From: an uncultured Nitrosomonadales bacterium
GTDB taxonomy: Bacteria > Pseudomonadota > Gammaproteobacteria > Burkholderiales > Methylophilaceae
Reading direction: 5' to 3'
Length of the DNA stretch: 5,831 nucleotides
Assembly (NCBI GenBank): GCA_946481065.1
Contig: CAMLMA010000109.1
Coordinates: 1 to 5,831, forward strand
Shown: piece after piece, positions 1 to 5,831 of the stretch
How the letters are laid out: each line of letters begins with the position of its first letter
How positions within the stretch are numbered: the first letter of the stretch is position 1
Program-made: the position numbers and the translations under genes
Notes under the pieces: generated by a model
What the model was told of the DNA's origin: nothing
Database searches by the model: none
The model's input: the letters and a program-made list of their open reading frames with translations, nothing else

Positions 1-1058
1 ACGAGCCGACCAACAACCTCGACATCAACACCATCCGCTGGCTGGAAGACGTGCTCAACAATCGCGACAGCACCATGATCATCATCTCGCACGACCGGCA
101 CTTCCTGAACCAGGTATGCACCCATACCTGTGATATGGACTATGGCAAGTTGACCGTCTATCCGGGCACCTATGACGATTACATGGAAGCCGCACAGCAG
201 GCCCGCGCACAACAGGCCAAGGACAACGCCAAGGCCAAGCAGCAGATCGCCGACCTGCAGGAGTTCGTGCGTCGTTTTTCTGCCAATGCATCCAAAGCCA
301 AGCAGGCCACCAGCCGCGCCAAGCAGATCGAGAAGATCAAGGTTGAGGAGTTCAAGCCTTCGAGCCGTCAGTACCCGTTCATCCGTTTCGAATATGACGA
401 TCGCGAAAAACTGCATCGCCAGGCCGTAGAGATAGAAAAGCTCAGCCACGGCTATGACAAGCCTTTGTTCAACGATTTCAATCTGATGGTGGATGCCGGC
501 GAGAAGATCGCCATCATCGGCGAGAACGGTATCGGCAAGACCACGCTGCTGCGCTGTATCGCCGGTGAGATCAAGCCGAACCATGGCACCGTCAAATGGG
601 CCGAGAAAGCCAAGCTCGGCTATTTCGCGCAGGATCACGAATACGAGTTCGAGAACGGCGAAACGCTGTTCGACTGGATGACCCGCTTCACGCAGGCTGG
701 CGACGACGATCAGGCCGTGCGCAGCATGCTGGGGCGCTTGCTATTCTCCGGCGAAGACACCAGGAAATCGGTCAAGGTGCTGTCAGGTGGCGAAAAAGGC
801 CGCATGCTCTACGGCAAACTGATGCTGGCCAGGACCAACGTGCTGCTGATGGACGAACCGACCAACCACATGGACATGGAATCGATCGAAGCCCTGAACA
901 CTGCGCTGGAAAGATACAAGGGCACGCTGTTCTTCGTCAGCCATGACCGTGAGTTCGTCAGTTCGCTGGCGACGCGCATCCTGGAGATCAAGCCGGACGG
1001 CATCGTCGACTTCCATGGCAATTACGAAGATTACCTCACCAGCCAAGGGATCGACTGA
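1..1058 (+). CDS. ybiT: ABC-F family ATPase YbiT, 5'-truncated by the window edge
   Basis: C-terminal 351 or so residues of an ABC-F protein; E. coli YbiT has about 530, so roughly the first third lies outside the window. The frame enters in the first domain's Walker B/D-loop (DEPTNNLD, nt 1-23), followed by its H-loop SHDRH near nt 87. A charged, Lys/Gln-rich helical linker (about nt 180-390) is the family's P-site tRNA interaction region. The second ATPase domain has Walker [10 protein letters not shown] (nt 519-545), signature LSGGEKGR (780-803), Walker B with DEPTNHMD (852-875) and the H-loop His at 942-944. The close match to YbiT, including [15 protein letters not shown] and the GNYEDYL C-terminus, is recalled from knowledge of that family. 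ABC-F proteins have no membrane domain; they bind the ribosomal E site and modulate or rescue translation. An apparent GTG start at 51 is internal. The second D-loop reads NHMD where NHLD is usual, a mild change. The TGA at 1056-1058 converges on the next gene. Confidence 0.95.
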   Translation, partial: EPTNNLDINTIRWLEDVLNNRDSTMIIISHDRHFLNQVCTHTCDMDYGKLTVYPGTYDDYMEAAQQARAQQAKDNAKAKQQIADLQEFVRRFSANASKAKQATSRAKQIEKIKVEEFKPSSRQYPFIRFEYDDREKLHRQAVEIEKLSHGYDKPLFNDFNLMVDAGEKIAIIGENGIGKTTLLRCIAGEIKPNHGTVKWAEKAKLGYFAQDHEYEFENGETLFDWMTRFTQAGDDDQAVRSMLGRLLFSGEDTRKSVKVLSGGEKGRMLYGKLMLARTNVLLMDEPTNHMDMESIEALNTALERYKGTLFFVSHDREFVSSLATRILEIKPDGIVDFHGNYEDYLTSQGID

Positions 1059-1061
1059 GGA

Positions 1062-1073
1062 GGCTGGCCAGCC
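1062..1073. repeat. 12-bp perfect palindrome between convergent stop codons
   Basis: GGCTGGCCAGCC reads the same on both strands and fills most of the 17-bp gap between the ybiT stop (1056-1058) and the stop of the CHASE gene (1076-1078). As RNA it could form only a 4-bp GC stem with a GGCC loop, and no T-run follows on either strand. It is therefore at best a weak bidirectional termination or pause element and may be chance in GC-rich DNA. Confidence 0.3.
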
Positions 1074-1075
1074 GC

Positions 1076-2113
1076 TTATTGCTCCGTGACGCGGTCCATG
1101 CGGCCGCGAATGATCCAGATCACGAGCAGGCCGGTGAGCAGCAGGCTGATCAGCAGAATGCCGATATAGAGCGTGTCTTCGCCCAAGGCGCCGCTGCGCG
1201 GCTGCATCACGAACATCCACTGGCGACCGGCCACCGCTACCGGTAGAGAAATGCCGCTTTTCAGGATGCGATATTCGGTGGCCGCTTCGTCCGACGTCAC
1301 CCGGCCGCCTCGGCCCGGCAGGTAAGCCAGAAGCTGCTCGGTCTTGTTGGTGCTGTCTAGCAACAACAGATCCGCATCCAGCTCCGCGACCTCTTGCCGC
1401 ATATTCGTGAGTAAACGATCCAGGGTGACCACGCCGGTCACATAACCGACCAGATTTGCCGCGGACGCCGACTCGCCCGCAGCTTCCCCCTGCGCGAACA
1501 CAGGCACATGGATGGTCATCATCCGTGGCTGTCGGGCATGCGCCTGAACGGACGAGGCGAACGGTTTGCGTTGTTCGAGCGCGGCGTGCATGGCCCAGCG
1601 ATCATCGGTCAGGCTGTAGGTATCCAAACCCAGCGCCGACATCCGCATCGGCGCCGTGTAGAGCACCGGGAAATATTCATCTCGCCGTGCAGCGACGATA
1701 CGCTTTCCGCTCCCGGGCCTTTCTTCCGTGACGTCGAAATCCGCCAGCCCCTGTTCACGCATCCTGGCGACGAAAGCCGAACGATCAGCATGACCAACCC
1801 TGGGCGACCAGCGCAATTCACGGATATCCGGATTCGATTGCAGTGCCTGTTCGGCGAAGCGCTGGAAGGTGTCGCGGTCAAGCTCGCGGTTCGCGTGGAT
1901 GAGCCAGGCGGTCGCTTCGATGCTGTCGATCGTATGCTGCAGGTCCGCATTGAATTTCTGGCTCAGCGCACCGCCTACGGTCAGCAGTCGCGTGCGTTGA
2001 TCGCCGTGCCCATGGGCGCTGTTGTAATGGCCGAGCAGAAAGCCGAGCGCCAGCAAGGCACCCGCGGCCAGCAAGGCATAGCCCTGCCAACGACGCGGTT
2101 CAGGTTTTGCCAT
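1076..2113 (-). CDS. Orphan CHASE-domain membrane sensor protein without output domain
   Basis: 345 residues. A basic N-terminus precedes membrane helix 1 (about residues 11-30). An extracytoplasmic region follows (about 31-312), then helix 2 (about 313-336) and a short basic tail ending RGRMDRVTEQ. Residues about 55-240 look like a CHASE domain: RWSPRV (101-106), YFPVLYTAP (147-155), GLDTYS (162-167), then a hydrophobic LVGYVTGVVTLDRLL strand/helix. CHASE domains are extracellular ligand sensors, normally N-terminal to histidine kinase, GGDEF/EAL or cyclase domains. Here the TAA comes about nine residues after helix 2, so no catalytic or HAMP domain is present. The ATG at 2111-2113 is chosen because it places a basic segment before helix 1; no clear Shine-Dalgarno lies upstream. 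The gene is divergent from the exporter operon and convergent with ybiT. It may be a stand-alone sensor that works with a partner, or the remnant of a larger CHASE signalling protein. The ligand is unknown. The CHASE call is from motif recall and is fairly secure; the role is not. Confidence 0.85.
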   Translation of the reverse strand: MAKPEPRRWQGYALLAAGALLALGFLLGHYNSAHGHGDQRTRLLTVGGALSQKFNADLQHTIDSIEATAWLIHANRELDRDTFQRFAEQALQSNPDIRELRWSPRVGHADRSAFVARMREQGLADFDVTEERPGSGKRIVAARRDEYFPVLYTAPMRMSALGLDTYSLTDDRWAMHAALEQRKPFASSVQAHARQPRMMTIHVPVFAQGEAAGESASAANLVGYVTGVVTLDRLLTNMRQEVAELDADLLLLDSTNKTEQLLAYLPGRGGRVTSDEAATEYRILKSGISLPVAVAGRQWMFVMQPRSGALGEDTLYIGILLISLLLTGLLVIWIIRGRMDRVTEQ

Positions 2114-2154
2114 ACATAGCAGGTTTAGCCATAAGTAGCGTCGCTGCGTCCCAT

Positions 2155-2183
2155 TTGTATTGTTCTTTCATTGATTCTATATA
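2155..2183 (+). promoter_or_regulatory. Candidate sigma70-type promoter for the exporter operon
   Basis: TTGTAT (2155-2160) and TATATA (2178-2183) are separated by exactly 17 bp in the only markedly AT-rich stretch of the window. Each hexamer matches consensus only partly (3/6 and 4/6). Transcription would begin near 2190, leaving about 80 nt before the ATG at 2270. A second possible -10, TACAAT (2203-2208, 5/6), lacks a well-spaced -35. Confidence 0.35.
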
Positions 2184-2207
2184 TGCCGCGTCGCAAAATC
2201 ACTACAA
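2178..2207 (-). promoter_or_regulatory. Candidate divergent promoter for the CHASE gene
   Basis: On the minus strand TTGTAG (2207 down to 2202) and TATATA (2183 down to 2178) are 18 bp apart. The predicted start is near 2171, about 58 nt upstream of the CHASE gene's ATG. The self-complementary TATATA box is the same one proposed for the plus-strand promoter. The matches are weak, so this is tentative. Confidence 0.22.
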
Positions 2208-2269
2208 TTCATGTCATCGTTGCGGCGGTGCCCAACGTTACTGACCGAGTGAAAAGCAAACTGACGACC

Positions 2270-3754
2270 ATGCCAGCCCAGCAGCATCCATCCCGAACCG
2301 CCCTTCCCGACATCCTGCAGTTTGCTGCAGTCGCACTGGCGCTATCGCTGATCAGCACACAAGCACAGTCCGCTACAGAACCCAGCCTGTGGTACGACAA
2401 CGGCGATCCGTTCGATACTGAGTCGCTGACGCCACCAGTGGTTCCCGATGGCTACCTGGACAGCCAGCATTCGCCTTGCACACGACCCGATTACAGCGCT
2501 GCGCTGACACTGGCCGATGTCGCCAACACCACCCTCTGCAACAATCCGCAGACCCGCGAAGCCTGGGCTAACGCCCGGGTTCAGGCGGCACAGCTTGGTA
2601 TCGCACGTTCTGCCTACCTGCCCTCGCTGACCGACAACGTTTCAACTAGCATGAGCTATGCCAACCCGGAACTGTCGACCCGCAGCAACCCCTACAACAA
2701 TCTCAGCAACAGCCTGGTCGCCAATTACCTGCTCTACGACTTCGGCAACCGCAACGCCAATCTCGAGAGCGCGCGGCAATTGCTACAGGCCGCGGCCGCG
2801 ACCCAGAACAGCACGGTACAGAACCTGTTGCTGAGCGCCATCCAGTCTTATTACCAGACCCAGGCCGCGATGGCCGCCCTGGAATCCGCCCTGGAATCGG
2901 AGCGCGCCAGCGCCGAGAGCTTCAAGGCTGCCGAAGCCCGCTACAAGGCAGGGATCGCTACACCAGCCGACAAGTTGCAGGCGCAGACGGCTTACGCCCA
3001 GACGACACTGACGCGGATCACTGCGGAAGGTACATTGAAAACCGCATACGGTAACCTGGCGAACGTGATGGGTCTTGCCGCCAATCAGCCGCTGACACTC
3101 GCACGAAGCCAGGCCATCGAAAGCCAGCCTAGCGTGGAGGCCGATATCGACGCGCTGATCGACCAGGCTCGCCAGCGCCGGCCGGACCTGCTGGCCAGCG
3201 AAGCCCAGGTCAAGGCCGCTGAAGCAACCATCGAAGCCAGCCGTGCCGCCGCCAAACCGACCGTCTCACTCACCGCGTCGAATAGCTACCAGGATGGCAG
3301 CAGCCTGACGGCGAACAACAATTCCACACTCGGCATCAGCGTTTCCATCCCGCTATTCTCGGGTTACGCGCCCAGTTACCGCATCCGTTCTGCCGAAGCC
3401 GCGGCCGAAGTGCGCGCGGCGCAACGCGACCGCATCCGCTTGCAGATCTCGCTCGACGTCTGGCGCGCATACCAGAGCCTGCGTACTGCCAACCAGTCGA
3501 TCTCCGCCGCCACCACGTTCGTCAGCAGCGCCGAAGAATCGGCTCGTGTCGCTTTAGGTCGCTACAAGGCAGGGGTCGGCAACATCCTGGATACCCTCAA
3601 CGCACAGAGCGCGCTGGCTACCGCTCGCCAGCAGAAGATCCAGGCTGACCTCAACTGGAACATCGCGCGCGCCACCCTGGCACAATCCATCGGCGTGCTG
3701 GACAACGCCATGATCCAGTCATTGCCCGAGAACAACAATTTCGCCATGCCCTAG
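2270..3754 (+). CDS. TolC-family outer-membrane efflux protein
   Basis: 494 residues from the ATG at 2270, a usual TolC-family length. It is the outer-membrane/periplasmic exit duct of the tripartite exporter encoded with the next three genes. A signal peptide is visible: hydrophobic core LQFAAVALALSLIS (about 16-29), cleavage likely after QSA (about 35). There is no lipobox Cys, so it is not of the lipidated OprM/CusC type. Two repeats of the OEP fold follow, with landmarks LYDFGNRN (155-162) and IPLFSGY (360-366), and the paired motif YKAG at 225-228 and 432-435, each followed by a Asp-containing stretch and an Ala/Gln-rich helix. Only two Cys occur (70 and 90), at the start of the mature protein. 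The frame is open upstream to a TTG at 2171, with alternative starts ATG 2183 and GTG 2249 (giving MKSKLTT); none has a good Shine-Dalgarno. I chose 2270 because the signal peptide then lies at the N-terminus and the start is downstream of the candidate promoter; GTG 2249 is a real alternative. The substrate cannot be inferred. Confidence 0.9.
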   Translation: MPAQQHPSRTALPDILQFAAVALALSLISTQAQSATEPSLWYDNGDPFDTESLTPPVVPDGYLDSQHSPCTRPDYSAALTLADVANTTLCNNPQTREAWANARVQAAQLGIARSAYLPSLTDNVSTSMSYANPELSTRSNPYNNLSNSLVANYLLYDFGNRNANLESARQLLQAAAATQNSTVQNLLLSAIQSYYQTQAAMAALESALESERASAESFKAAEARYKAGIATPADKLQAQTAYAQTTLTRITAEGTLKTAYGNLANVMGLAANQPLTLARSQAIESQPSVEADIDALIDQARQRRPDLLASEAQVKAAEATIEASRAAAKPTVSLTASNSYQDGSSLTANNNSTLGISVSIPLFSGYAPSYRIRSAEAAAEVRAAQRDRIRLQISLDVWRAYQSLRTANQSISAATTFVSSAEESARVALGRYKAGVGNILDTLNAQSALATARQQKIQADLNWNIARATLAQSIGVLDNAMIQSLPENNNFAMP

Positions 3755-3769
3755 GCCAGGCGCCTCAAC

Positions 3770-3776
3770 GGAAAAG
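3770..3776 (+). promoter_or_regulatory. Ribosome binding site of the MacA-like gene
   Basis: GGAAAAG lies 8 nt before the ATG at 3785, within the 30-nt gap after the TolC-family gene. It supports that start. No terminator-like hairpin with a T-run interrupts the gap, consistent with co-transcription. Confidence 0.5.
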
Positions 3777-3784
3777 ACATCGAC

Positions 3785-4987
3785 ATGCGTCATGCCATCA
3801 GAAAATTCAGCACACTGTTCGTACTAGTGGCCATCGCCATCGGCGGCTACTACTTCTATGCGCAAAGCAAGAAACCGAAGCCCGAGGAGATCTACCGCCA
3901 GCAGGCCATCAAGCAGGGCAATGTCGAGCAGTCGGTGTCGGCCAACGGTACCTTGAACCCCGTGACCATCGTCAGCGTCGGCACCCAGGTCTCCGGCCGC
4001 GTCAGCAAGCTCTATGTCGACTTCAACGACAAGGTCGAAAAAGGTCAGGTGCTGCTGGAACTCGACGATTCGCTGTTTGCCGCCCAGATCGCGCAATCCT
4101 CCGCCACCGTGCGCAATGCCCAGGCTTCGCTGGAGCTTGCGCAGGCGAACGAAGCGCGGATCCGCTCGCTCTACCAGCAGGAATACGTATCGAGGCAGGA
4201 GCTGGACCAGGCCGTGCAGGCGCTGAAGTCTGCCAAGGCACAGCTGGATACCGCCAGCGCGCAGTTGCGCCGCGATCAGACCAACCTCGGTTACTCCATC
4301 ATCCGCTCGCCGGTCTCCGGCGTGGTGGTCGACCGGGTGATCGATGTCGGCCAGACCGTCGCCGCCAGTTTCCAGACGCCGACACTGATCAAGATCGCGC
4401 AGGATCTATCGAAGATGCAGATCAACTCCAGCTTTGCCGAAGCCGATATCGGCAGCATCAAGGAAGGCCAGAAGGCCCGCTTCACGGTCGATGCTTTCCC
4501 TAGCCGCAACTTCGAGGGCACGGTGAAGCAACTCCGTCTCAACCCGACCATCAACGCCAACGTCGTCACCTATGACGTCGTCATCTCCGTCGACAACCCG
4601 GACCTGACCTTGCTGCCGGGCATGACCGCCTATGTCAGTATCGCCGTCGCGCACAAACAGGATGTGATGCTGGCACCGAACGCGGCCCTGCGTTACAAGC
4701 CGACACTTCAGGAAGACGAAACCGCGACCGAGGTGAAAAAACCGATGACGGCTGGCAGCGGCCGGCCCAAGGGCAAGAAGAAATCCGGCGATAGCTCGAT
4801 CGGCAAGGTCTATGTCCTGCGTAACGGCAAACCATTCGCCATCCGCGTGCGTCTCGGTATCTCAGACGGCCAATTCACCGAGATCTCCAGCCAGGCGCTG
4901 AAATCCGGCGACAAGGTCATCACCGGCGAGAACCAGCTCAACGGCAGCGGCGCGCCGCAAGGCAATATGCGCATGCGGATGTTCTGA
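3785..4987 (+). CDS. macA: MacA-like periplasmic adaptor (HlyD/RND-MFP family)
   Basis: 400 residues. The protein links the inner-membrane ABC motor to the TolC-type channel and, in MacA, stimulates the MacB ATPase. An N-terminal membrane anchor (about 9-26) follows a basic start, MRHAIRK; there is no lipobox. The first half of the lipoyl-like domain (about 51-96) includes VSGRVSKLYVDFNDKVEKGQ. An alpha-helical hairpin (about 97-166) is followed by the second lipoyl half (about 168-206, RSPVSGVVVDRVIDVGQTV), a beta-barrel domain (about 207-290) and a membrane-proximal domain to the C-terminus. The hairpin turn carries Arg125-x3-Leu129-x6-Ser136, the RLS motif known in MacA/HlyD-type adaptors for contact with TolC. 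Residues about 308-337 form a Lys/Gly/Pro-rich, probably disordered insertion in the membrane-proximal domain. The C-terminus is Met/Arg-rich (NMRMRMF). The stop overlaps the next start by one base (TGATG). Family assignment is strong; macA is used for similarity, not proven macrolide export. Confidence 0.92.
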   Translation: MRHAIRKFSTLFVLVAIAIGGYYFYAQSKKPKPEEIYRQQAIKQGNVEQSVSANGTLNPVTIVSVGTQVSGRVSKLYVDFNDKVEKGQVLLELDDSLFAAQIAQSSATVRNAQASLELAQANEARIRSLYQQEYVSRQELDQAVQALKSAKAQLDTASAQLRRDQTNLGYSIIRSPVSGVVVDRVIDVGQTVAASFQTPTLIKIAQDLSKMQINSSFAEADIGSIKEGQKARFTVDAFPSRNFEGTVKQLRLNPTINANVVTYDVVISVDNPDLTLLPGMTAYVSIAVAHKQDVMLAPNAALRYKPTLQEDETATEVKKPMTAGSGRPKGKKKSGDSSIGKVYVLRNGKPFAIRVRLGISDGQFTEISSQALKSGDKVITGENQLNGSGAPQGNMRMRMF

Positions 4988-5727
4988 TGTCGGATCCTCA
5001 GCACAAAACGGGCAATGTCATCGCCGTGCGTGACCTGCACAAGCATTACATGACGGCGGCCGGGCCGTTCCCGGTCCTGAAGGAAGTCGATCTCGACATC
5101 GCCTATGGCGATTATGTGGCCATCATGGGCCCTTCCGGTTCCGGCAAGTCCACCTTCATGAATATCCTCGGTTGCCTCGACAAACCGAGCAGCGGCGAAT
5201 ACACACTGGATGGCCACCAGACCGCCACGCTGGATGGCGATGCCTTGGCCCGCGTCCGCAACAAGACCATCGGTTTCGTCTTCCAGGGCTTCAACCTGCT
5301 GTCGCGTTCCAGCCTTCTGGACAACGTCTCGCTGCCACTGGTGTATGCCGGCGTCGACAAGGCCGAACGCCATGCCCGTGCCGCCGTGCTGCTGCGCAAA
5401 GTCGGGCTGGAACGCTATTTTCAGTCCATGCCGAACCAGATCTCAGGCGGTCAGCAGCAACGCGTGGCCATCGCGCGTGCGCTGATCAACGACCCTAGCC
5501 TGATCCTCGCCGACGAGCCGACCGGTAACCTCGACAGCAAGACCAGCGAAGAGATCATGGCTTTGTTCGGCGAACTGAACGCGGAAGGCATCACCATCGT
5601 GCTGGTCACGCACGAACAGGACATCGCCGAACACGCACGCCGTCAGGTGCGATTCCTCGACGGGCGGATCGTGCAGGATACGCAGCATGGCTTCGGTGAA
5701 TTGACCGCCGACGTGGGAGCCGCCTGA
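4987..5727 (+). CDS. MacB/LolD-type ABC transporter ATP-binding protein (stand-alone)
   Basis: 246 residues, one complete nucleotide-binding domain. It hydrolyses ATP in the cytoplasm to drive the permease encoded next. Visible motifs: A-loop Tyr21, Walker [10 protein letters not shown] (48-56, Lys54), Q-loop Gln100 in FVFQGFNLL, signature ISGGQQQR (152-159), Walker B LILADEP (172-178) with catalytic Glu177, D-loop NLDSKT (181-186) and H-loop His209. All key residues are intact. The FNLL after the Q-loop and [10 protein letters not shown] are typical of the MacB/LolD/FtsE group, which works by mechanotransmission with FtsX-fold permeases. In E. coli MacB this domain is fused to the permease; here it ends with a short tail (about 230-246) and its own TGA. 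Upstream and downstream junctions are both TGATG one-base overlaps, implying translational coupling. LolD or a lipoprotein-release role is less likely because of the adjacent adaptor and TolC homologue. Confidence 0.93.
   Translation: MSDPQHKTGNVIAVRDLHKHYMTAAGPFPVLKEVDLDIAYGDYVAIMGPSGSGKSTFMNILGCLDKPSSGEYTLDGHQTATLDGDALARVRNKTIGFVFQGFNLLSRSSLLDNVSLPLVYAGVDKAERHARAAVLLRKVGLERYFQSMPNQISGGQQQRVAIARALINDPSLILADEPTGNLDSKTSEEIMALFGELNAEGITIVLVTHEQDIAEHARRQVRFLDGRIVQDTQHGFGELTADVGAA
5715..5719 (+). promoter_or_regulatory. Ribosome binding site of the permease gene
   Basis: GGGAG sits 7 nt before the ATG at 5727, inside the end of the ATPase gene. Its presence argues that the ATPase/permease break is a real gene boundary and not a sequencing error in a fused macB. 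Confidence 0.5.
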
Positions 5728-5831
5728 TGTTCGGCGCGATGTTGGGCGAAGCATGGCATGCCATGGGCGCCAATCGCCTGCGCACCTTCCTCACCATGCT
5801 CGGCATGGTGATCGGTGTCGGCGCCGTGGTG
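5727..5831 (+). CDS. MacB/FtsX-type ABC transporter permease, N-terminal fragment (3' end outside window)
   Basis: Only 35 codons are present, all open to the window edge. The peptide begins [13 protein letters not shown] and continues ANRLRTFLTMLGMVIGVGAVV, the pattern of a short amphipathic helix, the conserved N-R-L-R-(T/S)-x-L-T-M-L-G motif and the start of membrane helix 1 seen in MacB-type permeases. The family normally has four membrane helices with a large periplasmic domain between helices 1 and 2, together about 400 residues when not fused to the ATPase. The start ATG overlaps the TGA of the ATPase gene and has a good ribosome binding site. It should form the inner-membrane part of the exporter with the preceding ATPase and adaptor. 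The rest cannot be judged from this window. Confidence 0.85.
   Translation, partial: MFGAMLGEAWHAMGANRLRTFLTMLGMVIGVGAVV

Noticed and set aside
51..1058. A full-length ABC gene starting at the GTG at 51
   Set aside because: The same frame is open to the window edge and encodes the Walker B/D-loop of the first ATPase domain upstream of 51, so this is an internal codon of a truncated ybiT.
783..1220. 145-codon minus-strand open frame spanning the ybiT end and the CHASE gene end
   Set aside because: It overlaps both real genes, including the CHASE gene in another frame of the same strand, and shows no domain.
1508..2119. 203-codon open frame on the plus strand opposite the CHASE gene
   Set aside because: It lies wholly antisense to a gene with clear domain and membrane-helix structure. 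Its translation is Arg/Gln-rich with no recognisable motif, as expected of a GC-rich shadow frame.
3758..3765. AGGCGCCT palindrome in the gap between the TolC-family and adaptor genes
   Set aside because: It is only 8 bp with no loop and no T-run, so it does not support a terminator or operator; chance is enough in GC-rich DNA.
4810..5373. 187-codon open frame on the minus strand across the adaptor/ATPase junction
   Set aside because: It is antisense to the conserved Walker A region of the ATPase and has no recognisable domain or ribosome binding site.
5725..5729. Frameshift or premature stop breaking a fused macB
   Set aside because: The permease has its own ATG with a GGGAG ribosome binding site 7 nt upstream, and the adaptor/ATPase junction uses the same TGATG arrangement, so a genuine gene boundary is more likely.

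Overview
The window is a high-GC (roughly 60 percent by eye), densely coded piece of a Gram-negative chromosome. The YbiT-type ABC-F protein, a TolC-family outer-membrane channel and a MacA-type periplasmic adaptor all point to Pseudomonadota. Betaproteobacteria or a related gammaproteobacterium seems most likely, but the sequence alone does not fix the genus. No rRNA, tRNA, CRISPR array, insertion sequence or phage gene is visible.

Layout: (1) Positions 1-1058, plus strand, hold the 3' two thirds of ybiT, an ABC-F ATPase that acts on ribosomes. The window opens inside the Walker B motif of its first ATPase domain. (2) Positions 1076-2113, minus strand, encode a 345-residue membrane protein with one extracytoplasmic CHASE sensor domain between two membrane helices and no cytoplasmic output domain. 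It converges on ybiT across a 17-bp gap. (3) Positions 2114-2269 are a divergent intergenic region with AT-rich promoter-like boxes. (4) From 2270 to the window end, plus strand, runs a four-gene export operon: a TolC-family outer-membrane protein, a MacA-like adaptor, a MacB/LolD-type ATPase, and the first 35 codons of a MacB/FtsX-type permease. The last three genes are joined by two TGATG stop/start overlaps.

How the genes work together: the operon encodes a complete tripartite ABC exporter. The ATPase and permease form the inner-membrane motor, the adaptor spans the periplasm and carries the Arg-x3-Leu-x6-Ser tip motif used to dock TolC-type channels, and the TolC homologue is the outer-membrane exit duct. 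In classical MacB the ATPase and permease are one polypeptide; here they are two translationally coupled genes. The substrate cannot be read from the sequence.

The most unusual item is the orphan CHASE protein divergent from the exporter operon: a sensor with no visible effector. A link with the exporter is conjecture based on position. I did not find a wholly new type of system here.
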